A stretch of 64,000 bases of DNA from Prochlorococcus sp. AG-409-M05. GTDB taxonomy: Bacteria; Cyanobacteriota; Cyanobacteriia; PCC-6307; Cyanobiaceae. The DNA lies in assembly GCA_003215435.1 (NCBI GenBank), contig QCKJ01000003.1, forward strand, positions 62,001 to 126,000. The letters run 5' to 3'. Each line of letters begins with the position of its first letter. The first letter of the stretch is position 1. This document shows, piece by piece, positions 28,774 through 39,409 of this stretch. The notes below the pieces were generated by a model that did not search any database, had not been told where the DNA came from, and saw only the letters and a program-made list of their open reading frames with translations. The translations under genes and the position numbers were made by a program.

Positions 28774-31542
28774 TTAGTCCTCTCCTATAAACAAGAATTC
28801 TGCTGAGGAATCTTCACCTGGCCTAACTCTTATTGCATTTACATCTTTAAAACGCTCTGCAAGCAACTCTGTAGCGAGAGGGTTTTCTAGTCTCCTACGC
28901 AAAACTCTTCTTAATGGTCGAGCACCATATTCAGGTTCAAAACCCTGCGATGCAAGTGCTGCGACCGCATCATCATCTACACGCAACTCCAAACCCTGTT
29001 CAGCCAAAAGAAGCGATAGCTCAGATAGTTGCAACCGAACGATCCGCTGCAAATCATCCCTAGAAAGGGGTCTAAACCGAATCACTTCATCAATACGATT
29101 AAGAAATTCAGGACGGAAGGCTTTCCCAAGCGCCTCATCAACATACTGAGACAGTTGTTGCTCCAAACTTAAAAAGTCAGCTCCCTCCTGCTGAGAAAGC
29201 TTTGCTGTATCAAGTATTGATCGGCTTGCCAAATTACTAGTCATTACAATCACAGTATGGCGAAAATCAACCGTTCGCCCTTGAGAATCAGTCAACCTCC
29301 CATCATCTAAAACCTGAAGCAGCAAATTAAAAACATCAGGATGAGCCTTTTCAACCTCATCCAAAAGCAATACTGCATAAGGTCTTCTAATGACTGCCTC
29401 TGTCAACTGTCCACCCTCTTCATAGCCGACATAACCAGGTGGGGCTCCTAATAGGCGAGCAACAGCGTTGCGTTCCATAAATTCACTCATATCAAGTCGC
29501 AGAAGTGCGTCCTCTTCATCAAACAAAGCTGCCGCTAAAGTCTTTGCAAGTTCTGTCTTACCAACACCTGTCGGACCAAGGAAAAGAAAGGAACCAACTG
29601 GACGCCGAGAATCCTTCATCCCAGCCCTAGCACGACGAATTGCAGCCGCTACAGCTTTCACAGCCTCTGATTGTCCAATAACTCTCTCTGCTAAATGTTT
29701 CTCCAATTCCAATAACTTCTGTCTCTCTCCAGCCAAAAGCCTGTTAACAGGAATACCAGTCCATCTGGCAACCACATCAGCAATATCTCCAGGCTCAACT
29801 TGTTCACGTAATAAGGCTGTCCCAGAAGCTTGGGCATCTGCGAGTAGATCTTCCAGATCTGCTCTCCGCTGCTGAACAACATGTAACTGGTCATACTGAA
29901 GCCTCGCAGCTTCCTCTAAATCACCGACACGCTCTGCCTCAAAAACTGCATTCCTAAGATCTTCATCCTGCTGTTGTAATTGGCGCAATTCTGCCAACTG
30001 TTCACGCTCTCCCTGCCAGCGCTCCTTTAAATCAGACAGATGATTAGCAGCATTCATACGAACATTTTGGAGCTGTATACGTTCACTTTGCGGAGATTCT
30101 TCAGCGGCTAATAAAGCCAACTCAACTTTGCGCAACTCAGCTTCGGCCTCCTCAACAATCTGGGGTTTTGAAGTGACATCCATTTTTAATTCAGCTGCAG
30201 CCTCGTCAATCAAATCAATGGCTTTATCTGGGAGACAACGATCACTGATATACCTGTCAGATAAACGGCTAGCTTCTCTAACAGCTTCATCAGTAATCGT
30301 TACCCCATGATGAAGCTCATAACGTTCCTTTAATCCCCGAAGAATCTCAACACTCAATTCAATGCTTGGCTCCTTAATAAAAACCTTCTGAAACCGACGA
30401 TTCAAAGCCTGATCTTTCTCGACTGTCTTACGATAATTTTCGGAGGTAGTCGCACCAATACACCTCAAATCCCCTCTAGCTAAGACGGGTTTTAAAATGC
30501 TTCCTGCATCAGCACTAGAACGGTCACTACTTACAACTGTATGCAATTCATCAATAAATAAAATCACCCCTGCATCAGGATCACTTACCTCAGTAAGAAC
30601 TGAGCGAAGGCGTTCTTCAAACTGGCCTCTGAACTTAGCTCCCGCAATCAAAGCACCAAGATCTAAAGCCACTAATCGCAACCCTTGCAAAGATTCAGGC
30701 ACTTCTCCTGAAATGATCCGCTGAGCTAATAATTCAGCAATTGCGGTCTTTCCTACACCTGGAGCACCTATCAGAACCGGATTATTCTTACCCCTCCTTG
30801 ATAAAACCTTAATTAACATTCTGATTTCTGAATCTCGCCCAATCACAGGATCAAGCTGACCAGATTGCGCTTCAGCCGTTAGATCTCTCCCATATGCCTC
30901 GATAGCCTTAGGCTCTTGCGAAAGTTTTACAGAAGTAGTTTCAACCAGATCAGTTGATAAAGCTGGAGAAATCGCCCTTGAAATAGGCTTGGCAAGTGAT
31001 TTCTCATTAGAAGAAGCAGCCGAACTAAAAGAGGAAGACTTTTTTGACACATATCCAGATTCCACATTCATAAGCAAGCCTTGCAACTCTGCTTCCAATC
31101 TTTTACTAGATAGCCCTAACTCCTCAAAAAGATCCGACCCAACTCGTGGATCACGACTACAAGCAACAAGCATATGAGTTACATCAATAAGTTTTGATGA
31201 ACAACTACCTCGAAAACGGTCAGCTTCCTCAAGTAAATCCTCTAAATCATCCCCTATAAACAAATCTTCTCCTCGCGCTAACGGCTGTTCAGCTAAAAAA
31301 CCTTCCAGACGATCCAAAAGTTCCAGGGTGTCTATAGAAAGTTTGTCTACAAAAGTTCTATAGGTTGAATCACTAAAAATTACTTGCAAGAGGTGCTCAA
31401 CATCTAATTGACCATGACGCCACCTACGTGCAACATCCTGTCCTGCTAATAAAAGTCCCCAGGCGTCATCAGTAAACCGATCTGGTTCAGTTGTAAGGCT
31501 TAATTGCATAGGATGACTTTTGGGACTGATTTCAGAAGACAT
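28774..31542 (-). CDS. clpB: ClpB-type AAA+ disaggregase
   Basis: Hexameric protein disaggregase with two AAA+ rings. Order: Clp_N repeats (residues about 10-140), a variable Ser/Lys linker (170-210), AAA-1 with GAPGVGKTA and IDELHTVV, the coiled-coil middle domain (about 430-560), AAA-2 with GPTGVGKTELAKTLA and LLLDEVEKAHPDV, and a C-terminal small domain. The middle coiled coil separates it from ClpC/ClpA. It has 922 residues, with divergence in the linker and middle domain, so it may be the second, non-heat-shock cyanobacterial paralogue (ClpB2); this is inference. Cotranscribed with gloA (five-base gap). Confidence 0.9.
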   Translation of the reverse strand: MSSEISPKSHPMQLSLTTEPDRFTDDAWGLLLAGQDVARRWRHGQLDVEHLLQVIFSDSTYRTFVDKLSIDTLELLDRLEGFLAEQPLARGEDLFIGDDLEDLLEEADRFRGSCSSKLIDVTHMLVACSRDPRVGSDLFEELGLSSKRLEAELQGLLMNVESGYVSKKSSSFSSAASSNEKSLAKPISRAISPALSTDLVETTSVKLSQEPKAIEAYGRDLTAEAQSGQLDPVIGRDSEIRMLIKVLSRRGKNNPVLIGAPGVGKTAIAELLAQRIISGEVPESLQGLRLVALDLGALIAGAKFRGQFEERLRSVLTEVSDPDAGVILFIDELHTVVSSDRSSADAGSILKPVLARGDLRCIGATTSENYRKTVEKDQALNRRFQKVFIKEPSIELSVEILRGLKERYELHHGVTITDEAVREASRLSDRYISDRCLPDKAIDLIDEAAAELKMDVTSKPQIVEEAEAELRKVELALLAAEESPQSERIQLQNVRMNAANHLSDLKERWQGEREQLAELRQLQQQDEDLRNAVFEAERVGDLEEAARLQYDQLHVVQQRRADLEDLLADAQASGTALLREQVEPGDIADVVARWTGIPVNRLLAGERQKLLELEKHLAERVIGQSEAVKAVAAAIRRARAGMKDSRRPVGSFLFLGPTGVGKTELAKTLAAALFDEEDALLRLDMSEFMERNAVARLLGAPPGYVGYEEGGQLTEAVIRRPYAVLLLDEVEKAHPDVFNLLLQVLDDGRLTDSQGRTVDFRHTVIVMTSNLASRSILDTAKLSQQEGADFLSLEQQLSQYVDEALGKAFRPEFLNRIDEVIRFRPLSRDDLQRIVRLQLSELSLLLAEQGLELRVDDDAVAALASQGFEPEYGARPLRRVLRRRLENPLATELLAERFKDVNAIRVRPGEDSSAEFLFIGED

Positions 31543-31547
31543 AGTGT

Positions 31548-31952
31548 TTATGGCTGAGTGTCTTGCGAATCGGTTGTTTGAATCAGCTCTACCTTGTAAC
31601 CATCTGGGTCTTCCACAAAAGCAATAATGGTTTTGCCATGTTTCATTGGACCAGGATCTCGCACCACCAATCCTCCTTTCTCTGCAATAGCCTCACATGT
31701 TGAAAAAATATTTTCCACACCCAACGCAATATGTCCATAAGCATCACCAATCTCATAATGCTCCCGATCCCAGTTATGTGTCAGTTCAAGCACAGTAGTG
31801 TCACTCTCATCACCATATCCAACAAATGCAAGAGTAAAGCGACCGGAAGGATAATCCTTACGCCGCAATAGTTTCATACCCAAAACCTCTATATAAAAAC
31901 GGAGAGACCTTTCAAGATCTCCAACCCTCAACATCATGTGGAGTAAACGCAT
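31548..31952 (-). CDS. gloA: Lactoylglutathione lyase (glyoxalase I)
   Basis: Converts the methylglyoxal-glutathione hemithioacetal to lactoylglutathione. The 134-residue protein has the N-terminal [29 protein letters not shown] with the first metal His, [16 protein letters not shown] with the second His and [14 protein letters not shown] with the last Glu. All expected metal ligands are visible. It is upstream of clpB and divergent from eno. Glutathione synthesis genes are also in the window. Confidence 0.95.
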   Translation of the reverse strand: MRLLHMMLRVGDLERSLRFYIEVLGMKLLRRKDYPSGRFTLAFVGYGDESDTTVLELTHNWDREHYEIGDAYGHIALGVENIFSTCEAIAEKGGLVVRDPGPMKHGKTIIAFVEDPDGYKVELIQTTDSQDTQP

Positions 31953-32077
31953 TTTTCAAGCCTATGAGTACTTAAAGAGTTATTTTCATTCTTAGGTTCC
32001 TTTCAAGCTCACTTCATCCCTTAACAAGGTTAGATGGGTAAACAAACAAAGAGTTATCAAAAAGGAACAACCAATAA

Positions 32078-33397
<1,320 letters not shown>

Positions 33398-33428
33398 GTA
33401 AAGCATCTAAACGACTTATGTCATGCTC

Positions 33429-35108
33429 TTAACTACTCGAGCGAGGCATTCTATCCAAGCGTCTATCTCTGCGAAGTTTCATTTGTAGTTTTATCCAACC
33501 TAAACTTATCGGGAATGAAAAAGCCAATGGTAAAGCTGCCCAAACTGGACGAGAACTAGCGCCTAACAAAGCCGCGGCAATACCAAGACTACCAAGCAAA
33601 ATTGAATGGCCAATTGCATGCTGAGTATTCACCATTCTCCGCAGCTGTCGATCTGATTCACCCATCCGAATCTGCAACTGCAAATCGCCTTGTTCAAGCC
33701 TTTCCAGACTCTCATCTAAGCGCCGCGGCAATGAAGCTGCTCGACTGCTTAATGCACCAACCTGACGACCCAATTCATTAATCAAATCATTTGGGCCAGA
33801 ACCACTAGAAGTCATAAATGCAAGAAAGTATGGCTTTGCAATATCAATCAAATTAAAGCTTGAATCAAGACTTCGACAAACTCCTTCAAAAGTAGAAAGA
33901 GCACGCATCACAAAAATCAACTCAACTGGTAAGCGAAAAGGTTGGCCATAAACAAGGTCATATAAATCACCGGAAAGCTTATCAAGCACATTCGAATCAA
34001 ATGGTGGCGTCAATGCTTCCTTAAACATCACCCTCACCAGCCTCCTAACAGGACCAACATCTATATCCATCTGAACCACACCCGAAGCCTGCAACTCATC
34101 AACAAGGCCTGCTGCATCTCTGAGTGCAACAGCACGCACCATATTTCCAATACGACTACGCAATGCTTCTGAAATCGAACCCATCATTCCAAAATCGTAA
34201 AAAATCAATGCACCATCTTCAGAGACAGCAAGATTTCCAGGGTGTGGATCAGCATGGAAGAACCCAAACTTTACAAGCTGCCGCAGATAGCTTTCAGCAC
34301 CAACCTCCGCAACTTTTGAAGGGTCTATTCCTGAAGCAATTAGAGAAGCCTTATCATTAATTTTTATACCCTGTAAATAATCAAGGCATAGGATTCGCCT
34401 TGAACTCAATTCCCAAATGATTGAAGGAACCTGAATTCGCTGATCATCTAAAAATTGCTGACGAAAACGAGCGGCATATTGAGCCTCTATACGAAAGTCA
34501 AGCTCTCGAAGTAAAACCCTTCTACATTCCTTAGCTATCCCAACCCAATCCCGCCCGAGACCCCACTTTGGATGTCGCTGCAAAACAGCAGCCACTTGCT
34601 GCATGATCTCCAGATCGAGTCGAAAGACTCTCTCCAAACCAGGACGTTGAATTTTCAAAACGACCTGACGGCCACTACGTAAACTCGCTCTATGAACCTG
34701 TGCTAAAGAGGCTGCCGCCAATGGACTAGGTTCAAGGTCAATAATCTCTGCACACCTAGATCCCAACTCATCCTCAAGAAGGCCTTGCACTGCTGTAAAA
34801 GTGAAGGGTGGAACCTTATCTTGTAAATCAGCTAATTGAAGAACCCAACTAGAAGGCAAAACATCCGGCCTAGCAGAAAGTAATTGGCCAAGTTTGATAA
34901 ATGCTGAACCAAACCGAATAAGTTCTGACTTCAACCAAATTGCACGAACTTCCTGGCGCAGCCTAAGGCGCTCCTTAGTAAAACCACCTAAATAACTCCA
35001 CGCTAAATTATCAAACCAAAGAAAAAAAATCAGTCTCAGAACAACAATCCATATACTTAAAGCACGTATACATCTTCTAAACGGGTCAATAAGCCTCCAA
35101 AAAATCAT
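33429..35108 (-). CDS. ABC1/UbiB-family atypical kinase
   Basis: Protein-kinase-like ATPase of the family linked to quinone metabolism. The KxGQ motif is present as FIKLGQLLSARPDVLP, with VLKIQRPGL (ATP-site lysine), the FHADPHPGNLAV catalytic loop and FYDFGMMG. The C-terminus carries two hydrophobic segments (about residues 500-545). 559 residues. Its start overlaps the stop of the small upstream gene by four bases, so they are probably translated together. A role in plastoquinone or tocopherol metabolism is inferred from family knowledge. Confidence 0.88.
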   Translation of the reverse strand: MIFWRLIDPFRRCIRALSIWIVVLRLIFFLWFDNLAWSYLGGFTKERLRLRQEVRAIWLKSELIRFGSAFIKLGQLLSARPDVLPSSWVLQLADLQDKVPPFTFTAVQGLLEDELGSRCAEIIDLEPSPLAAASLAQVHRASLRSGRQVVLKIQRPGLERVFRLDLEIMQQVAAVLQRHPKWGLGRDWVGIAKECRRVLLRELDFRIEAQYAARFRQQFLDDQRIQVPSIIWELSSRRILCLDYLQGIKINDKASLIASGIDPSKVAEVGAESYLRQLVKFGFFHADPHPGNLAVSEDGALIFYDFGMMGSISEALRSRIGNMVRAVALRDAAGLVDELQASGVVQMDIDVGPVRRLVRVMFKEALTPPFDSNVLDKLSGDLYDLVYGQPFRLPVELIFVMRALSTFEGVCRSLDSSFNLIDIAKPYFLAFMTSSGSGPNDLINELGRQVGALSSRAASLPRRLDESLERLEQGDLQLQIRMGESDRQLRRMVNTQHAIGHSILLGSLGIAAALLGASSRPVWAALPLAFSFPISLGWIKLQMKLRRDRRLDRMPRSSS

Positions 35109-35428
35109 TTATTCACGCCCTCTACCTTTTTACCCAATTGCGCAATCTTGGATCGCAGGCGATCAACAATTTCCTGAGTTTGATCTGTTCCAGGAGAATT
35201 TGATGTAGCAACAAAATCAGAAGTTGCCTCTCGCCCCTTATCCTCATTTTCTAAACGTTCTGCCTCATCAAAAACTTCTTGTCGAAACAGATCAAACTCT
35301 TCTTTAAAGCGCTCAGGAACATCTTTGAAGGCTAAACCAAACTCAGAGCCCAAGGTATAGAGACTTTTAGCAAGTCTCGCTGATAAACGATTTAAAGTGG
35401 CTTTAAAAAGGGTTTCAGATGAACTCAT
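35105..35428 (-). CDS. Hypothetical protein upstream of the UbiB-type gene
   Basis: 107 residues, mostly helical and highly charged, without membrane segments. An N-terminal LFKATLNRLSARLAKSLYTLGSEFG helix is followed by an acidic stretch rich in Glu/Asp. I do not recognise the family. The four-base overlap with the ABC1/UbiB gene suggests a functional link, for example an adaptor for the kinase, but this rests only on position. Confidence 0.7.
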   Translation of the reverse strand: MSSSETLFKATLNRLSARLAKSLYTLGSEFGLAFKDVPERFKEEFDLFRQEVFDEAERLENEDKGREATSDFVATSNSPGTDQTQEIVDRLRSKIAQLGKKVEGVNK

Positions 35429-35459
35429 TGGTGATATCGAAAAGAATATTTTGCGTTCA

Positions 35460-35987
35460 CTATTGAAGAAATTGATGCTCGGGTGAAGTCTTGAATGGTA
35501 CAGGTCGAAGACCTTCTAAGAGAATAAATCTAGACGAAAAGCTTGATTGATTTATGACTTGCTGAAAAAAAAGCTTTAATTCGAACGTATCTAAGGCAAG
35601 GCTAGGTAATACAGGAAAAGCGAAGCGAGGTTTTAAGGGATTTAAAGCAGAAATAACCATCTCTTCTTTCCAAGAAGGCTCGGGGGTGACAATTGATTCA
35701 TTTTGCTTATCGCCTAGATCATTCGGTTCATCTTGTAAACGGACTAATTTGACTTTTATGTCCTCACTGTCCTCGTAATCAGGAAAATTCAAAGATCTCA
35801 AAGGAATCCCTGGAAAAACCTCTTGCTTGAAACGTGACATCTCTGGGTTCAGCAATACCTCCTGGATACTAATTAGTCTGTTTGTAAGCCCATAACCAAA
35901 TGCTATACAACAACCAGCAACAAAAGGACCCAGCCAAAAGCGAGGACGTTTTCCATGCCTTTGTGTATGGTTTAGAGAAGAAGGCAC
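35460..35987 (-). CDS. Hypothetical protein with N-terminal membrane anchor
   Basis: 175 residues from GTG 35987. Basic N-terminus (HTQRHGKRPRFW) then a hydrophobic segment LGPFVAGCCIAFGYGL, so an uncleaved signal anchor is likely with the rest outside the cytoplasm. No domain recognised. It precedes the 107-residue gene on the same strand by 31 bases and may belong to the same transcript. Confidence 0.6.
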   Translation of the reverse strand: MPSSLNHTQRHGKRPRFWLGPFVAGCCIAFGYGLTNRLISIQEVLLNPEMSRFKQEVFPGIPLRSLNFPDYEDSEDIKVKLVRLQDEPNDLGDKQNESIVTPEPSWKEEMVISALNPLKPRFAFPVLPSLALDTFELKLFFQQVINQSSFSSRFILLEGLRPVPFKTSPEHQFLQ

Positions 35988-36144
35988 GACATTAATACTT
36001 CGTTTGTGAAGACAATCAGACCTTTTGCAGAAATTCTACAATAACCAGTAGAACTTGACCCAATCGAATTAAAAGAAAAGGCTATCTATATTAAGGCTGA
36101 AAAAAGCAGAGAAGAAATGAAAAGCTAATTAGCTGAAAATATTA

Positions 36145-37551
36145 TTATTTTATGAATTTCTTTGAGCAGATGATCTGATGTTCATTAGCAGAAAAACAAT
36201 CAAATTTAAAATCTTTAGATTGCTTTATAATTTGATCAATTGTCGCAGGTTCCAATGAAGACTTAATAGATTTATTGGGCAACAGTATATAATCATATCT
36301 TGAAAGATTTTTATAATCATTATCTTCTATCGTGTGAACCATTTCTCTGTTCGAGAAATGTGCCGCGTAATGATCAGTTGTCAAAATCCCACTATTAGCT
36401 TCTATATTTGATTTAAGTTTATGAAATTCTCTGGATTCTGCTAGTCTAGGAAAATATCTTGATGGATAATAACCTATTCTAGAATAACCTAAAAATGAAA
36501 TAAATGAGATGACGATAGTAAAATAATAAATTCTTTTAAAGCTATTCTTCGATCCCTTGATTATATTTTGATATGAATCAAGAGAAGCAACTACCAGAAA
36601 GGGCAAAATCGCAATTGAATATTGTGAATAGAGTTCTCGGTGAGTGCCAGCTGATGAAATGACATTGGTCAGATAAATTGGCAGGGCAGATATCAATGCT
36701 TGCCATGATTTAGATCCTAAAAGAATCACAAAAGACAGCAACAGGCCCAATGTATATAAAAAGATAGTATCTATAGGCGCTTCTTCAAACACAGACCATG
36801 GTCTAACAAGCAATGTAATGAGAATTTGTAAGTAAGAATCGCCTAAGTAACCAAGCCTATCAATTATGTAATCACCACTTTGATTCGTAAATCTTGAACT
36901 GATTATCCACCAAGACAAAGAAATAGAAAATGTCATAGCTGATCGATACCTTTTACCTTTTAAAAAACCATAAATAGCAAGTCCTGCCCCAAAGAGAACC
37001 TGAGATTTTTTTGCAGCTAAAGATAGAAGAAGAAAACTATAATAATTCCTGCCTCTTATATTCTCTACTTCAGAAAGAGCGAGTAGCATAAAAGGCGTAG
37101 AAACTACTTCTGGATGAAAATTAGCAATATTTGCGAGAAAGATAATCGGGCTTAATATTGTTGCCGAAACGATTGCTCTTGTTAAATATTTTGGTAAATT
37201 CTTTTTACGTGCCAAGCGTATAATTAAGAAAGGAACACTGGCAAGTGAAATTGACTGAAGAGCCAATAAAGAAAGTGTGGAAGGAATTATTTTATATATT
37301 AAGCCTATCGGAATTAGTAATATTGAAAAATGATCTTGTAAAGGAGTTATGCCTCGCAGACTACTAACTGTATTTAACTTTCCATTAGCTATCAACCAAC
37401 TAAATTGTTCAAATATTCCAAGGTCCCATGCTGAGCTTCCTAAGAGTAGGTGCTTTGATGTTGCAAAGGCAAAAAGAACAATGCTATAGAGAGCCCAAAG
37501 CAAGTATATCTTTCTATGGTTATTCTTAAAAGGAATATTGAGTTCTTCCAT
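36145..37551 (-). CDS. DUF2079 multi-spanning membrane protein
   Basis: 468 residues with about ten predicted membrane helices spread over residues 15-370 and a soluble C-terminal part. The motif LLGSSAWDLGIFEQFSWLIANGK near residues 37-58 is typical of DUF2079, a GT-C-like fold family resembling dolichyl-phosphate-dependent mannosyltransferases. LQDHFSILL follows, as in the family. A lipid-linked sugar transferase is a reasonable guess but unproven. The gene is strikingly AT-rich (12 G/C in the 60 bases 36181-36240, hand counted) against neighbours, suggesting different origin or relaxed selection. Confidence 0.75.
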   Translation of the reverse strand: MEELNIPFKNNHRKIYLLWALYSIVLFAFATSKHLLLGSSAWDLGIFEQFSWLIANGKLNTVSSLRGITPLQDHFSILLIPIGLIYKIIPSTLSLLALQSISLASVPFLIIRLARKKNLPKYLTRAIVSATILSPIIFLANIANFHPEVVSTPFMLLALSEVENIRGRNYYSFLLLSLAAKKSQVLFGAGLAIYGFLKGKRYRSAMTFSISLSWWIISSRFTNQSGDYIIDRLGYLGDSYLQILITLLVRPWSVFEEAPIDTIFLYTLGLLLSFVILLGSKSWQALISALPIYLTNVISSAGTHRELYSQYSIAILPFLVVASLDSYQNIIKGSKNSFKRIYYFTIVISFISFLGYSRIGYYPSRYFPRLAESREFHKLKSNIEANSGILTTDHYAAHFSNREMVHTIEDNDYKNLSRYDYILLPNKSIKSSLEPATIDQIIKQSKDFKFDCFSANEHQIICSKKFIK

Positions 37552-37643
37552 TAAAAGATAGCAGTCTAACTAGAGTAGAGAGTTTTCTTCAAATTAAGTT
37601 TGAACAGTAAATTTTGTATCTAACCGTGTTAGTCAAGGCAAGG

Positions 37644-37949
37644 TCAATGCTGTTCATAAGCTGCTTTTGCCTGAAGGGATAAAATAAGGTGGTATTGAAA
37701 TGTACCTAATGCCATAGCCTGACCAGGCTTTAAATCTTCTAAAGTCTTACAATTTTTATCTTTCAGTAAAGGAAGGATCTTATTGGTTACTTCAGTCCAT
37801 TTAGCAATCAAATCTCTGACCTCCTCTTGTTTACTAGAACCATTAGCGAAAATAGAAGCAGTATTTTCATCTCTTCTGCAAGCAGACGCTAAATATGAAT
37901 TCAGTTCCTTATGAGTTATGCCATTAGGTATTGAAGAGAAATCAAACAA
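37644..37949 (-). CDS. Hypothetical protein
   Basis: 101 residues, soluble, with no signal peptide. The only plausible start in the frame before the stop is TTG at 37949; no strong ribosome binding site is visible. The sequence has two cysteines (around residues 23 and 68) and a helical C-terminus FQYHLILSLQAKAAYEQH. Not recognised. Flanked by AT-rich gaps on both sides. Confidence 0.5.
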   Translation of the reverse strand: MFDFSSIPNGITHKELNSYLASACRRDENTASIFANGSSKQEEVRDLIAKWTEVTNKILPLLKDKNCKTLEDLKPGQAMALGTFQYHLILSLQAKAAYEQH

Positions 37950-38188
37950 AGGATGTACCTAGTATTAATTATCCAAAGACATCAACCTTTCATTGAAATA
38001 ATCCAACAGAGCAGGTGGCGAAATAACCGATATATTTTCAAAAGATTATTAAATCCAGCACCTTTCACTATTAGAAATAAAAGATTTGCCTAGGATATCG
38101 AAGAGATTGCATACAATCTAATAACTAATTTATCCTGTTGATAAGAATATTACTCAACTTAGGGTACCCATTCAGATATCTTTGATAA

Positions 38189-38452
38189 TTAACGATTTAG
38201 CTGAGCTCTCAACTGATTCTCGCGATCATCTAAAAGGGTTCTTAACCACTTAGCTGCTAAAGCTGGTGAAATGGTGCGATCATGAAGGAACTCACAAATG
38301 AGAAGGTATAGAGGGCCAGACTCGGCCTCACAGTTGAACCTCTCCTCAAATGCAAGAAGTTGTTCTCGAGTACGGCAGGAACGAAGCTGGTCAACAATGT
38401 GTTCCCTTACCCCTTTGGTCAACTTAATGCAGGGTCTAACAGCAACAGTCAT
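38189..38452 (-). CDS. Hypothetical protein
   Basis: 87 residues, all-helical in appearance: IKLTKGVREHIVDQLRSCRTREQL, then FEERFNCE and ALAAKWLRTLLDDRENQL. No membrane segment or catalytic motif. Less AT-rich than its neighbours, more like core genes. I do not recognise the family; it may be a conserved picocyanobacterial protein. Confidence 0.65.
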   Translation of the reverse strand: MTVAVRPCIKLTKGVREHIVDQLRSCRTREQLLAFEERFNCEAESGPLYLLICEFLHDRTISPALAAKWLRTLLDDRENQLRAQLNR

Positions 38453-38582
38453 AGGACTAGATGAAAAACAACTTTCCCCTACTTAATCAATAACCCTTTG
38501 GGGTGCTTAATGGCAAGCATCTAAAACTATTTCCCTTGAATCCTTAATCAAATCCAAACAGATATGACAGAGTTTTCCTATA

Positions 38583-38840
38583 TCAGTCTTCAGGGAAGAG
38601 TATGTTGGCAAGCTCTTCAGGGTCTACTTCATAGACCCTTGCAAGGGTGGTTTCGATTGCACTGCTTACCTCTCCTGGCAGGAATCTGCTGGCATTTAGA
38701 GCATCTTCAGTAATCTCTTCCGTAAGAAGCTTGTCTTTCGTATCAAGCTTCTCATCATTAATTACGGCAATCACCCAACTTTGATAGGCGTAAACAAGAT
38801 CCGCAAACTCGAGTTCGGGGTCATTCAGATCCAAAATCAT
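38583..38840 (-). CDS. Hypothetical acidic protein
   Basis: 85 residues, strongly acidic, starting MILDLNDPELEFADLVYAYQSWVIAV and ending in DPEELANILFPED. No membrane or metal motif. It is divergent from the gene at 38898, with a 57-bp gap. Not recognised; composition and even codon use suggest a real gene. Confidence 0.65.
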   Translation of the reverse strand: MILDLNDPELEFADLVYAYQSWVIAVINDEKLDTKDKLLTEEITEDALNASRFLPGEVSSAIETTLARVYEVDPEELANILFPED

Positions 38841-38897
38841 TTGAGTTCCCTATTTAATGGTCCTAAAAGTCTGAACCGTAAGGAGACTATCCCTTCT

Positions 38898-39356
38898 ATG
38901 GAAGATTCTACAAAAGCTTTTATTCAAAAAAAATTTTTTGAATTCGCATTGGTCGAATTAATCTGTCAGCATAGGAATAGCTTTCAACCCATATGGACAG
39001 TTGAAAGTTGGGTGAAATTACTGATTTGGCTGGCATTAAACTGTGGGCTTGCAGGAGACACAAAAAGTCTTGAAACTTTTGCGAAGGCATTAGGCCCAAA
39101 CTTAACAAGGCGCATGAGAAAAAAATTTTTTGACCGTACACTCGAAAACCTCAACATTCAAGTAACTGCTGATCCAGCAGAAAATCGAGTGCTGATCATG
39201 CCCATCGCCCCAGATTGTTCACTTACTAACAAGAATGTGCTTGAGGCATTGAAAGAGATCGGTTTACTCAATATGGTTATTCAAGATTGCGACGATTGGG
39301 AAACCCACGAAGCTTTGATCGCTATTCCATGGAAACCATCTACAAATCACCAATAA
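38898..39356 (+). CDS. Conserved hypothetical protein upstream of valS
   Basis: 152 residues from the ATG at 38898; an in-frame extension to 38781 overlaps the divergent gene and is rejected. Features: helical N-terminus, SWVKLLIWLALNCGL hydrophobic helix, LTRRMRKKFFDR basic helix, and a C-terminal beta-alpha part ending in ALIAIPWK. Probably soluble and nucleic-acid or membrane associated; function unknown. It lies 53 bases upstream of valS on the same strand. Confidence 0.68.
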   Translation: MEDSTKAFIQKKFFEFALVELICQHRNSFQPIWTVESWVKLLIWLALNCGLAGDTKSLETFAKALGPNLTRRMRKKFFDRTLENLNIQVTADPAENRVLIMPIAPDCSLTNKNVLEALKEIGLLNMVIQDCDDWETHEALIAIPWKPSTNHQ

Positions 39357-39409
39357 TCTCTTAACTCGAATCAATCTCTGACAAACCGCATTTTGCGAGC
39401 ATCTGCTCA

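Noticed and set aside
29468-29875. Plus-strand open frame inside clpB, Ser/Ala-rich
   Set aside because: Antisense shadow of a clear ClpB domain; low-complexity composition.
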